Below are positions 23,860 through 31,331 of a stretch of 32,020 nt of DNA, one piece after another; positions within the stretch are counted from its first letter, which is position 1, and each line of letters opens with the position of its first letter. A program made the position numbers and the translations under genes. Origin of the DNA: DATDRM01 sp035291705 (GTDB lineage: Bacteria; Chloroflexota; Anaerolineae; Anaerolineales; UBA4823); the NCBI GenBank assembly GCA_035291705.1, contig DATDRM010000271.1, forward strand, positions 1 to 32,020. Reading direction: 5' to 3'. Under the pieces are notes generated by a model that saw only the letters and a list, made by a program, of their open reading frames with translations, made no database searches and was not told the DNA's origin.

Positions 23860-24855
23860 TTAATATAAGTCAAACTGGAAGGTCCACAGGTAATCCACTA
23901 AAGCCCAGGTCTGCTCCTCGGTGAAGATCGGCCCCCAATAGGGCATGCCGCTACCCATCCCGCCGCGGATGATCTTGCCCTGGAGAAGAGCCGGGCTTGC
24001 GCCAAGCATCATCTCGGGATCAGTGAAATTGGCTGGGGGTCTATGATCATGCCCAGATTCAGCGGTGGGCTGCGCTTCGGGGGATATGGAGGTCGCCATG
24101 ACACCCTCGCCGGAACCGGTTTCTCCATGGCAGGCGGCGCAATTCTGAGTGTAGAGCTGTTGGCCGAGGGCGAGCGCAGCGGAGGAGGTGCTGTTTTGCC
24201 AGGCCAGGGCGACCAGGTCCCAGACCTGATCGTCGTTCAACTCTTGTGTGAAGGTATCGGCGCGCAGGATAGACCAGGTCTCGGCCGGGCTATGACGGCG
24301 GAGGTATTCCGGGTCTTGAAACATTTTGGGGATCGGAATACCCAAACTTGCGCCGCGCCGCGCGGAGGGCCTTTGGAGAGGGATAACAGCAGCCAGATGC
24401 GGGGCGTCGATATCTAAGCCCAGGACGGCATACAATGGTTGTTCTATTTCTTGTTCTGCGGCTGTCCTGCCACTGACCTCGATCACCCCGCGCATGCGCC
24501 AGTGACCGGGTCCACACCAGCGCGTGCAGTAGAAAACGTACTTACCTGGTTTCTCGAAAGTGATGGTTGCCTCGGTAACTTCCCCTGGATTGACATCCAC
24601 CGCAGGCCAATCGCTCTGCCCGATCGCAAAGCCGTGGACGACATCGTCTGAGGTCAGGCGAAAGTGAAGCGGCTCTCCGACCTCAGCGGTCAGGTCGGAG
24701 GGAGTCCAGCCTCCTGACTCGGCCATTTTGGCATGCATCTCGACCGTTTGCTCGGATGCCGAGCCAGGTGGAAGCCAACGAGCGATCAGGATGGCCAACG
24801 GCAAACCCAAAAAAAGCCCAATGACGAATAAGCGAGCTAAGCGTTCGGCTTTCAT
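23860..24855 (-). CDS. CuA cupredoxin / cytochrome c fusion (CoxII-like)
   Basis: The 331-residue protein has one N-terminal membrane anchor (9-28) and an external CuA domain with ligands His74, Cys110, Cys114, His118 and Met121 in the pattern CxxxCxxxHxxM. After a linker it has a cytochrome c domain with heme motif CAACH (239-243) and a distal Met in GSGMPYWGPIF. Residues 180-225 (DDQVWDLVALAW) resemble the last helix of a second cytochrome c domain without its CxxCH. The likely role is electron transfer at the outer face of the membrane. No oxidase subunit I is in the window. The ATG at 24855 overlaps the stop of the upstream gene as ATGA; longer frames are false. Confidence 0.9.
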   Translation of the reverse strand: MKAERLARLFVIGLFLGLPLAILIARWLPPGSASEQTVEMHAKMAESGGWTPSDLTAEVGEPLHFRLTSDDVVHGFAIGQSDWPAVDVNPGEVTEATITFEKPGKYVFYCTRWCGPGHWRMRGVIEVSGRTAAEQEIEQPLYAVLGLDIDAPHLAAVIPLQRPSARRGASLGIPIPKMFQDPEYLRRHSPAETWSILRADTFTQELNDDQVWDLVALAWQNSTSSAALALGQQLYTQNCAACHGETGSGEGVMATSISPEAQPTAESGHDHRPPANFTDPEMMLGASPALLQGKIIRGGMGSGMPYWGPIFTEEQTWALVDYLWTFQFDLY

Positions 24856-25313
24856 CGGCGCAGCTTCCAGGCGCCGGCCAGGGCTGCCAGGGTCGCCAGG
24901 CCAGCGCCGCGCCACAGGAGCGAGTTCGGACCAACCTGCAGCTTGCCGATCATGAATGGATGAAGCGCGCCGCAGGTCACCGAGCAACGGAAGCGGAATG
25001 TCCCCGGGCGGTCGGCGATGAAGATCAGTTCCTCGGTTTGCCCGGGATCAGCGTGCAATTCCAGGTCGTACCCGTCAATGTAGATTCCATGCACAACATC
25101 CATTGGGACTAACTCGATGGTTACCCGGTCGCCCAGATTGGCGCGCAGCACAGCCGGGTGGTACTCGAAGCTGCGGGCTTCCACGCGGAAGTGGCGCTCG
25201 GTAGGTGTGGTGATCCGAGAAGGAAGGGGGGCAAGGGCGATCAATAAGCCTGTCAGGGCAAGGACAATCCAGGCCCGGTATTTATTGAGGTGGGGGAGAA
25301 TATGAGGACTCAT
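24852..25313 (-). CDS. Membrane-anchored CuA-domain protein
   Basis: A 153-residue protein with an N-terminal anchor (about 13-30), a cupredoxin domain and a second hydrophobic helix at the C-terminus (about 131-148). The CuA ligands are His75, Cys110, Cys114, His118 and Met121, in almost the same positions as in the next gene, so the two probably arose by duplication followed by gain of cytochrome c in one of them. The glutamate found between the cysteines of many CoxII proteins is not conserved (SVT between them). It is translationally coupled to the fusion gene. Partner and acceptor are unknown; an alternative terminal oxidase or a stand-alone electron shuttle are both possible. Confidence 0.88.
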   Translation of the reverse strand: MSPHILPHLNKYRAWIVLALTGLLIALAPLPSRITTPTERHFRVEARSFEYHPAVLRANLGDRVTIELVPMDVVHGIYIDGYDLELHADPGQTEELIFIADRPGTFRFRCSVTCGALHPFMIGKLQVGPNSLLWRGAGLATLAALAGAWKLRR

Positions 25314-25337
25314 GGGGGCTGACTCAAAGCCTAGAGA

Positions 25338-25394
25338 ATATTACCAAACTTCTGCAGCAATCAAAAGTGACAAAGATCATCAAAATAAGATGAT
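25338..25394 (-). promoter_or_regulatory. Possible promoter and dyad upstream of the CuA genes
   Basis: A minus-strand TAATAT (25343-25338) lies 25 bases before the CuA gene start, with TTGATT (complement of 25359-25364) at 15 bp. Further up, ATCATC (25376-25381) and GATGAT (25389-25394) form a 6-bp dyad. These are weak matches in an AT-rich divergent region of 224 bp that otherwise shows no gene. Confidence 0.3.
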
Positions 25395-25507
25395 AATGGA
25401 CGCGCATTAATTTCGTTTCAGGAGGATGGGGGTCTATGAATCATCTCACGACTAATTGAAATCAGACAGGTCTCTTCATCGATCAAGAAGGCAAAAGTCC
25501 CGCGTAG

Positions 25508-25513
25508 TATAAT
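25508..25513 (+). promoter_or_regulatory. -10 box of the thioesterase gene
   Basis: A perfect TATAAT lies 25 bases before the GTG start at 25538; the RNA would begin near 25520 just before AGGAGG (25525-25530). No convincing -35 is seen. Confidence 0.5.
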
Positions 25514-25537
25514 CGAGGCAATCCAGGAGGTCTCGCT

Positions 25538-26023
25538 GTGCACACCCTTCAACCTAACTCCCGGCATTGCTTTGTTTGTGGCATCGCCAACCCCTTCGGC
25601 CTGGGATTGCGCTTTTACCAGACTGGACTGGGTGAGGTGGCAGCTGAAGTTACCGTACCGGAACATTTCCAGGGTTATCCCGGTATCGTGCATGGGGGGG
25701 TGGTGGCCGCCATGCTGGATGAAATCGCCGGCCGGGCTCATATGGGCGGCGATCCCCCGCGCTTCATGTATACTGCTAAAATGGATATCCGTTACCGGAA
25801 AAATGTGCCTGTCGGACAAGCCCTGCGATTGATCGGGAGAGCCGGCAAGTCTAAGAATCACACCGCTATTTCTTCCAGTGAAATCTACGGGCCACAGGGC
25901 GACCTGCTGGCGGAGGCCGAGGTGCTCCTGGTGAATTTACCAGACGACGTAATTGGGAGAGTGGATTTGGAGGCCTTGGGATGGAAAATTTACGAAGAGG
26001 AGGGGATAAGGGATAGGGGGTAA
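25538..26023 (+). CDS. PaaI/hotdog-fold thioesterase
   Basis: A 161-residue hotdog-fold thioesterase. The N-terminus has the CFVCGxxNPFGLGLRF pattern seen in this subfamily, and YPGIVHGGVVAAMLDEIAG is the hotdog signature, with the acidic residue on the central helix; YRKNVPVGQALRL follows. It would hydrolyse an acyl- or aroyl-CoA in the cytoplasm. The start is a GTG at 25538 with AGGAGG seven bases upstream. The last residues (EEEGIRDRG) and the stop are encoded by a heptad repeat. It lies 53 bp before the FAD subunit of the second Mo hydroxylase, compatible with a CoA-thioester pathway around that enzyme. Confidence 0.92.
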   Translation: MHTLQPNSRHCFVCGIANPFGLGLRFYQTGLGEVAAEVTVPEHFQGYPGIVHGGVVAAMLDEIAGRAHMGGDPPRFMYTAKMDIRYRKNVPVGQALRLIGRAGKSKNHTAISSSEIYGPQGDLLAEAEVLLVNLPDDVIGRVDLEALGWKIYEEEGIRDRG

Positions 26024-26026
26024 GGG
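26003..26026. repeat. Heptanucleotide tandem repeat array 5
   Basis: GGGATAA, GGGATAG, GGGGTAA, GGG follow at exact 7-bp steps. The third unit contributes the TAA stop of the thioesterase gene. The 11-mer GGGATAAGGGA also occurs in array 3. Confidence 0.75.
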
Positions 26027-26076
26027 TTTTTTCCCTATTACCTCACGCAACACCTCTTCAAAATCAGGAAGCCGCC

Positions 26077-26850
26077 ATGATTGTTGAGTATCATCGACCA
26101 AAAACTGTAGAAGAAGCGCTTTCCTTGCTTTCCAGGAACGGGATGCTATCTATACCGATGGGGGGCGGCTCGGGGATCGACCGATCGTCGCTCGAGCCGA
26201 TCGCCGTGGTTGACCTGCAGGATCTTGGTTTGAACACACTCCGCGTCCGGGGAAATTTTCTTGATCTGGGAGCAACAGTCACTTTGCAGGCGCTGCTAGA
26301 CTTTCCGCGCTTGCAACCCGCTCTGCTGCAGGCGATCCGCCACGAAGCGAACTACAACCTGCGCCACGTTGCGACTGTGGCGGGTACCCTATTGGTCGCA
26401 GATGGACGCTCGCCATTCACTACAGCCATGCTGGCTTTGGACGCGCGGCTTGCACTCCGAACGGGAAATGACCAGGGTAAAGAGGAAAAAATTGGTCTGG
26501 GAGATCTACTCCCGATTCGCGAGGAAAGACTACCTGGTAGGTTGATCACGCTCATCACCATCCCACATACTATCCGCCTGGCATATACCTATGTGGCGCG
26601 CACCCCAGCTGACCGGCCAATCGTCTGTGCCGTTGTGGCTGCCTGGCCTTCCGGCCGGACACGGGTCGCATTGGGGGGCTTTGGCTCGGCGCCGCTTCTT
26701 GCAATGGATGGCCCTGAAGCGAAGGGGGCGGAGATCGCCGCGCAGAACACCTACAGCCAGGCAGGCGACGAGTGGGCTACAGCAGAGTACCGGCAGGAGG
26801 TAGCAGGGGTGCTGGTGAGGCGGTGTATGGAAGAGATTAGTAGTCAGTAG
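26077..26850 (+). CDS. Molybdenum hydroxylase FAD-binding subunit, second copy
   Basis: A 257-residue homologue of the CoxM/XdhB flavin subunit, shorter and more divergent than the first one in the window. YHRPKTVEEALSLL is the usual N-terminus. The FAD motifs are altered: GGGSGIDRS replaces AGGTDLL, and VATVAGTLLVADGRSPF replaces the TLGGN motif, with the asparagine lost. The C-terminal domain is short. It may bind FAD differently or weakly. The start has AGGAAG nearby. Its C-terminal residues (ISSQ) and TAG stop come from a heptad array. The fused FeS/Mo subunit starts 45 bp downstream and is its probable partner. Confidence 0.88.
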   Translation: MIVEYHRPKTVEEALSLLSRNGMLSIPMGGGSGIDRSSLEPIAVVDLQDLGLNTLRVRGNFLDLGATVTLQALLDFPRLQPALLQAIRHEANYNLRHVATVAGTLLVADGRSPFTTAMLALDARLALRTGNDQGKEEKIGLGDLLPIREERLPGRLITLITIPHTIRLAYTYVARTPADRPIVCAVVAAWPSGRTRVALGGFGSAPLLAMDGPEAKGAEIAAQNTYSQAGDEWATAEYRQEVAGVLVRRCMEEISSQ

Positions 26851-26876
26851 ACAGTGGCCAGTAGGCAGTTGTCAGT
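26845..26876. repeat. Heptanucleotide tandem repeat array 6
   Basis: CAGT occurs at 26845, 26852, 26859, 26866 and 26873, an exact 7-bp period (CAGTAGA, CAGTGGC, CAGTAGG, CAGTTGT, CAGT). It provides the TAG stop of the FAD-subunit gene and fills the gap before the fused subunit. Confidence 0.85.
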
Positions 26877-26895
26877 TTTTAGAAGGAATCTCTCT

Positions 26896-29800
26896 ATGAT
26901 ACTTGATCTTAACATTAATGGTATTCCTCTCACTCTCACCGCCTCACCGGGCGACAGCCTGCTCAGAATCCTGCGCGCCCAGGGCTATTTCGGCGTTAAG
27001 CATGGCTGCGAGAGCGGAGAGTGTGGGGCATGTACCGTCGTGCTGGACGGCAAGCCGGTCAATGCCTGTGTTTACCTGGCAGCCCAGGCGCAAGGTCACC
27101 GCATTCAGACCATCGAAGAGGTCGGGCAGCATCCTGAACAGGGCTGGAAGGTTACCACCGGGCTGCACCCGCTTCAGTCAGCCTTCGTCGAGAGCGGAGC
27201 TATCCAGTGCGGTTACTGCACCCCGGCGATGATCCTGGCCGCCAGGGAGCTGCTTGATAGGGAGCCTAATCCCTCCGAGGCGGCGGTGCGCGAGACCCTG
27301 TCGGGCGTATTGTGCCGCTGCACGGGGTATCTCAAACCGGTGCAGGCTGTGTTGCGCGCGGCGGCAGCCCTGCGCGGCGAAGCGGTCGAGCCAATCGACG
27401 CGCCTATCCCCGCCCCACCCGAATGGTTACCCGGTGAAGGGGACAAACCTTCTCCGAGAGGCGAAGAAATTCACCCTTCCACCTTCATCCCTCATCCTTT
27501 ATTAGCGACCACCCTGGTCATGCCTCGCATCCAGGTCACGCCAGAAACCGAGACCTGGCAGCGGGTGGGCAAGCCCGAGATCAAGGTGGATGCCGTCAAA
27601 CTAGCCCAGGGGAAGCCGGCTTTCGCTGCGGACTTCGAAAAGCGCGGTCTGTTGGTGGCTAAGGTCTTGCACAGCCCCATTGCACATGCCCACATCAAGC
27701 ACATCAATGCCAGCCGGGCGCGGGAGTTGCCTGGCGTGGCGGCTGTGCTGACCTGGCAGGACATCCCGCGCGTGATCTATTCTACCGCCGGGCAATCTGA
27801 TCCCATCCCGGGACCGCTGGATAGCTTCTCGCTTGATAAAAAAGTTCGTTACGTCGGTGACCGGGTGGCGTTCGTCGCCGCTGAAACCGAGGAGATCGCA
27901 CAGCAGGCATTAGAATTAATCGAAGTCGAGTATGAGCCAGTACCGGCGATCTTCGATCCCGCTCAGGCGATGCAACCTGGCGCGCAACGCTTGCACGATG
28001 AACCGGAATACGTCAATTTTGCCGAGTCGGATCCAACCCGCAACCTAGCGGCGCACATCAGGATCGATATTGGTGACGTCGAGCGCGGATTCGCCGAAGC
28101 CGATACTATTTTCGAGGATGAGTATGAAGTGTCAAAGGTACAGCAGGCGCACATCGAGCCGCATGTCGTGATCACCTATTGGGATGAAGACGATCGCCTG
28201 GTGATTCGCACCAGCACCCAGGTCCCCTTCCATGTGCGCCGCCAGCTGGCGCCAGTTTTGGGCTTGCCGATCAAACGCATTCGGGTGATCAAGCCGCGCA
28301 TCGGAGGTGGGTTTGGCGGCAAGCAAGAGGTGATGATCGAAGATGTCGCCGCGCACCTGACCATCGCCACTGGCCGGCCAGTAATTTTTGAATACAGCCG
28401 GGAAGAAGAATTCACCGCTGCCCGTTCCCGCCACCCCATGCGCATCATCATGAAGACGGGCGTCAAAAAAGATGGGACGATCACCGCCAATGCCATGTAC
28501 GCCTTGAGCGATACCGGTGCCTATGGCTGCCACGCCCTGACCGTCACCGGCAACACCGGGCACAAATCGATGGCGCTATATGTCGGCGATGGCCCTTACC
28601 GCAAGGCGCCCAACATCCGTTTTTACGCCGATGTCGTCTATACCAACCACCCACCTGCTGGGGCCTACCGGGGTTATGGGGTGCCCCAGGGATATTGGCC
28701 GGTCGAGCGCCACATGGAGAAAATCGCCCGCCAGCTGGGGCTGGACCCCTTGGAATTTCGCCTGAAGAACGCCTTGCGCGCCGGGGAACTGCACCCCTTC
28801 AGCACCGCCTGGAGCGAGGGGCGCGAGCCGCGTCCGGAGACGATCGAGACCTGCGGTCTGGAGGAATGCGTCCGGCAAGGCAGTGTTGCTACTGGATGGG
28901 ACGAGAAGTTTGGCAACCCGGGATGGCACCAGGTGCCCGGCAAGCCGCACCTGCGGCGCGGCATCGGCATGGCAATGGTAATGCAAGGTACGGCTATCCC
29001 CTACCTGGATATGGGGGGGGCCAGCGTTAAAATGAACGATGATGGATCTTTCAACCTGTTGGTGGGCGCTACAGACTTAGGAACCGGATCGGACACGGTG
29101 CTGGCGCAAATGGCAGCCGAAGTGTTGGGTGTAGCGGTAAACGACATCCTGGTTTATTCTTCTGACACCGATTTCACCCCCTTCGACAAGGGCGCTTACG
29201 CCTCCAGCACGACTTATATCTCGGGCACAGCGGTTGTCCGGGCGTGTGAACAGGCCGCCGAACGCATTCGCCTGCGGGCAGCGCGCCTCTTGAACGAGCA
29301 AGATAGCCCGGTTAAAGTCGTCCCACATGAAATCCGCCTGATCGATCGCAAAGCAGTTGCCCCGGATGGGCGCGCCGTCAGCATGGCTGAGATCGGGCAT
29401 CATGCCCTGCACCACGCCGAACAGGAGCAGATCATGGGGGTTGGCTCTTATGTATCGCCAGTCGCGCCACCGCCCTTCGCTGCCCAGTTCTCGGAGGTGA
29501 CTGTCGATATCGAGACCGGCCAGGTGGTCGTGGATAAACTGGTTATGGGGGTCGATTCGGGGGTGATCGTCAACCCGATCACTGCCTCCGGACAGATCGA
29601 AGGTGGGATGACCCAGGCGCTTGGCTATGCGGTGTGCGAGGAAATGCGGTATGATGAGCAGGGACGCAGCCGGGAGAGGAATCTGCGCGATTATCATATC
29701 TTCCAGGCTCATGAAATGCCTGAGTTGATCACGATTTTCGTCGAGACTTTCGAGCCATCGCACCCGTTTGGGGTCAAAGCTGTGGCCGAGATCCCAATGG

Positions 29801-29913
29801 ACGGAGTCGCACCGGCAGTCGGCAACGCCGTCCTGGACGCCTGCGGTATACAGATCGATGATATTCCGATCACACCAGAGAAGGTGTGGCGGGCGCTACG
29901 GGATAAATCATGA
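26896..29913 (+). CDS. Molybdenum hydroxylase, fused FeS and Mo subunits, second copy
   Basis: A 1005-residue protein with the same layout as the first fused enzyme. The ferredoxin domain has Cys38, 43, 46 and 58; the second [2Fe-2S] domain has Cys105, 108, 140 and 142. The Mo-cofactor part starts near 222, with IGGGFGGKQE (469-478), PPAGAYRGYG (586-595) and catalytic Glu965 in VKAVAEIPMDG. No CODH-type cysteine loop is present. The two copies differ widely in their active-site flanks, so they should have different substrates. The linker 170-220 contains a heptad-encoded insert. The ATG at 26896 is chosen over an upstream start inside the repeat. Its stop overlaps the pyrophosphatase start as ATGA. 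Confidence 0.93.
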   Translation: MILDLNINGIPLTLTASPGDSLLRILRAQGYFGVKHGCESGECGACTVVLDGKPVNACVYLAAQAQGHRIQTIEEVGQHPEQGWKVTTGLHPLQSAFVESGAIQCGYCTPAMILAARELLDREPNPSEAAVRETLSGVLCRCTGYLKPVQAVLRAAAALRGEAVEPIDAPIPAPPEWLPGEGDKPSPRGEEIHPSTFIPHPLLATTLVMPRIQVTPETETWQRVGKPEIKVDAVKLAQGKPAFAADFEKRGLLVAKVLHSPIAHAHIKHINASRARELPGVAAVLTWQDIPRVIYSTAGQSDPIPGPLDSFSLDKKVRYVGDRVAFVAAETEEIAQQALELIEVEYEPVPAIFDPAQAMQPGAQRLHDEPEYVNFAESDPTRNLAAHIRIDIGDVERGFAEADTIFEDEYEVSKVQQAHIEPHVVITYWDEDDRLVIRTSTQVPFHVRRQLAPVLGLPIKRIRVIKPRIGGGFGGKQEVMIEDVAAHLTIATGRPVIFEYSREEEFTAARSRHPMRIIMKTGVKKDGTITANAMYALSDTGAYGCHALTVTGNTGHKSMALYVGDGPYRKAPNIRFYADVVYTNHPPAGAYRGYGVPQGYWPVERHMEKIARQLGLDPLEFRLKNALRAGELHPFSTAWSEGREPRPETIETCGLEECVRQGSVATGWDEKFGNPGWHQVPGKPHLRRGIGMAMVMQGTAIPYLDMGGASVKMNDDGSFNLLVGATDLGTGSDTVLAQMAAEVLGVAVNDILVYSSDTDFTPFDKGAYASSTTYISGTAVVRACEQAAERIRLRAARLLNEQDSPVKVVPHEIRLIDRKAVAPDGRAVSMAEIGHHALHHAEQEQIMGVGSYVSPVAPPPFAAQFSEVTVDIETGQVVVDKLVMGVDSGVIVNPITASGQIEGGMTQALGYAVCEEMRYDEQGRSRERNLRDYHIFQAHEMPELITIFVETFEPSHPFGVKAVAEIPMDGVAPAVGNAVLDACGIQIDDIPITPEKVWRALRDKS
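27475..27502. repeat. Heptanucleotide array 7, inside coding sequence
   Basis: CCTTCCA, CCTTCAT, CCCTCAT and CCTTTAT follow at exact 7-bp steps in the linker between the FeS and Mo parts of the fused enzyme. They encode a proline/hydrophobic stretch (PSTFIPHPLL) that has no counterpart in the first copy. Confidence 0.75.
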
Positions 29914-31253
29914 CACGGACATATGTTATCGGACATATAAACCCTGACACCGACGCTATCTCCTCAGCAATGGGATATGCCTGGCTACTGCGCGAGCGAG
30001 ATGGAGAGGAAGTCGTCGCGGCGCGCGCCGGCCCGCTCAACCCGCAGACTACCTGGGTGCTAAAGCGACTGGGGTTAGAAAGCCCTCTCCTGCTCAACGA
30101 TGCTTCACCCCGTTTTGAGTCGGTGTCAGCGCGATTGGATACAACGACTCCCGACCGCCCTTTGCGCGATGCCTGGGGGATTGCCAACCGTACCTGGGGA
30201 GTGGCGCCAATTGTGAATGTAGATGGCACGCCTTTTGGCTTATTGCATGGCTCCAGCCTTTTCACTTTCCTCAGCAAGCAGATCGGGCCTCACCCTCGCC
30301 GCCAGGAGATGCGTATCGCCGAGATACTCGACCTGCCCTGCCGGGAAGCCTGCGACATGGATGTGCCGCGTTTCCAGGCGACTGCCCGGATTCGCGATTC
30401 GCTCAACCGCATATTACGCGAAGAAGGGGACGACTTCTGGGTGGTTGACGAGAATGGGTTGTATGTGGGGGTTTGTCGCCAGCGGGGGGTGCTCAATCCG
30501 CCACGCTTACGATTGATCCTGGTGGATCACAACGAGCCCAGCCAGGCAGTGGGTGCTTTGGAGGAAGCTGAATTGGTGGAGATCCTAGACCATCATCGCC
30601 TGGGGTCCTCCTCGACGCATGTCCCCATCCGCTTCACGATCGACGTTGTCGGCAGCACGAGCACCCTGGTCTCGGAACAGATAGAGGAGGCAGGCCTGAG
30701 CGCGCCGCCAGACCTGGGCGGCCTGCTTTTGGCAGGTTTGCTTTCGGATACCTTGATCCTGACTTCACCCACCACCACCGAGCGGGACCGGAAGGCGGCG
30801 GATCGGTTGGGACGCTGGGCACTGGTGAAGGGGGGACCTTTGCTGGATGAGACGTTGCGCTCTTTCGGCGAGGGTGTCTTGCGGGCTGGATCGGGCTTAG
30901 CTAGCCGTGGACCCGGCGAAGTTGTCAGCACGGATATCAAGGTGTACGAAGCTGGTGGTGTTAATTTTGCCATTGCCCAGGCTGAAGTCACCGATTTGCT
31001 GCAATTGGATGAGCATCTCCAGGAGTTGCACAAGGCGCTGTGTGATCTGCGAGACCGGCGCGGCTTAGATTTTGCTATGTTGATGGTGACGGATGTGGTG
31101 CGAGGCTCAAGCCGGTTGTTGTTAACCGATGATCTGCCTGTTTTGAGCGAGCTGCCCTACCCGCGCCAGGCGGACGGAACCTTTCTTGCCGAAGATGTTG
31201 TCTCTCGCAAGAAGCAGTTGTTGCCTGTAATCTTAGGGCTGTTGGAAAGTTAA
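29910..31253 (+). CDS. ppaC: Family II (DHH) manganese inorganic pyrophosphatase with CBS insert
   Basis: A 447-residue cytoplasmic phosphatase of the DHH/DHHA2 family. The metal motifs are GHINPDTDAISSA at the N-terminus, LVDHNEPSQ and EILDHHRLG in the middle; the C-terminal SRKKQ substrate loop is typical of pyrophosphatases. Residues about 65-200 hold a pair of CBS-like segments (GVAPIVNVDGTPFGLLHG and DFWVVDENGLYVGVCRQRGV), which in such enzymes bind adenine nucleotides and control activity. It would hydrolyse pyrophosphate. Its start overlaps the stop of the Mo hydroxylase, an unusual partner. The XdhC-like gene follows 78 bp later. A different DHH phosphoesterase substrate is less likely. 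Confidence 0.92.
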   Translation: MTRTYVIGHINPDTDAISSAMGYAWLLRERDGEEVVAARAGPLNPQTTWVLKRLGLESPLLLNDASPRFESVSARLDTTTPDRPLRDAWGIANRTWGVAPIVNVDGTPFGLLHGSSLFTFLSKQIGPHPRRQEMRIAEILDLPCREACDMDVPRFQATARIRDSLNRILREEGDDFWVVDENGLYVGVCRQRGVLNPPRLRLILVDHNEPSQAVGALEEAELVEILDHHRLGSSSTHVPIRFTIDVVGSTSTLVSEQIEEAGLSAPPDLGGLLLAGLLSDTLILTSPTTTERDRKAADRLGRWALVKGGPLLDETLRSFGEGVLRAGSGLASRGPGEVVSTDIKVYEAGGVNFAIAQAEVTDLLQLDEHLQELHKALCDLRDRRGLDFAMLMVTDVVRGSSRLLLTDDLPVLSELPYPRQADGTFLAEDVVSRKKQLLPVILGLLES

Positions 31254-31331
31254 TTCCGAATATTCTGGAGCATAGACGTTTTCAGCTGGTCAGAGCGACT
31301 GAAATCGTCAATACTATCCAACGAATCGTAA

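Noticed and set aside
24856..24987. N-terminal extension of the CuA/cytochrome c protein
   Set aside because: It overlaps the upstream CuA gene in another frame; the ATG at 24855 gives an ATGA junction and a normal membrane anchor.
3346..27502. CRISPR arrays
   Set aside because: The repeats are 7-bp or 10-bp units without spacers of 30 bp or so, and no cas gene is present.
31254..31331. Small gene or RNA between the pyrophosphatase and XdhC-like gene
   Set aside because: The 78 bases show no hairpin, promoter or reading frame of note.
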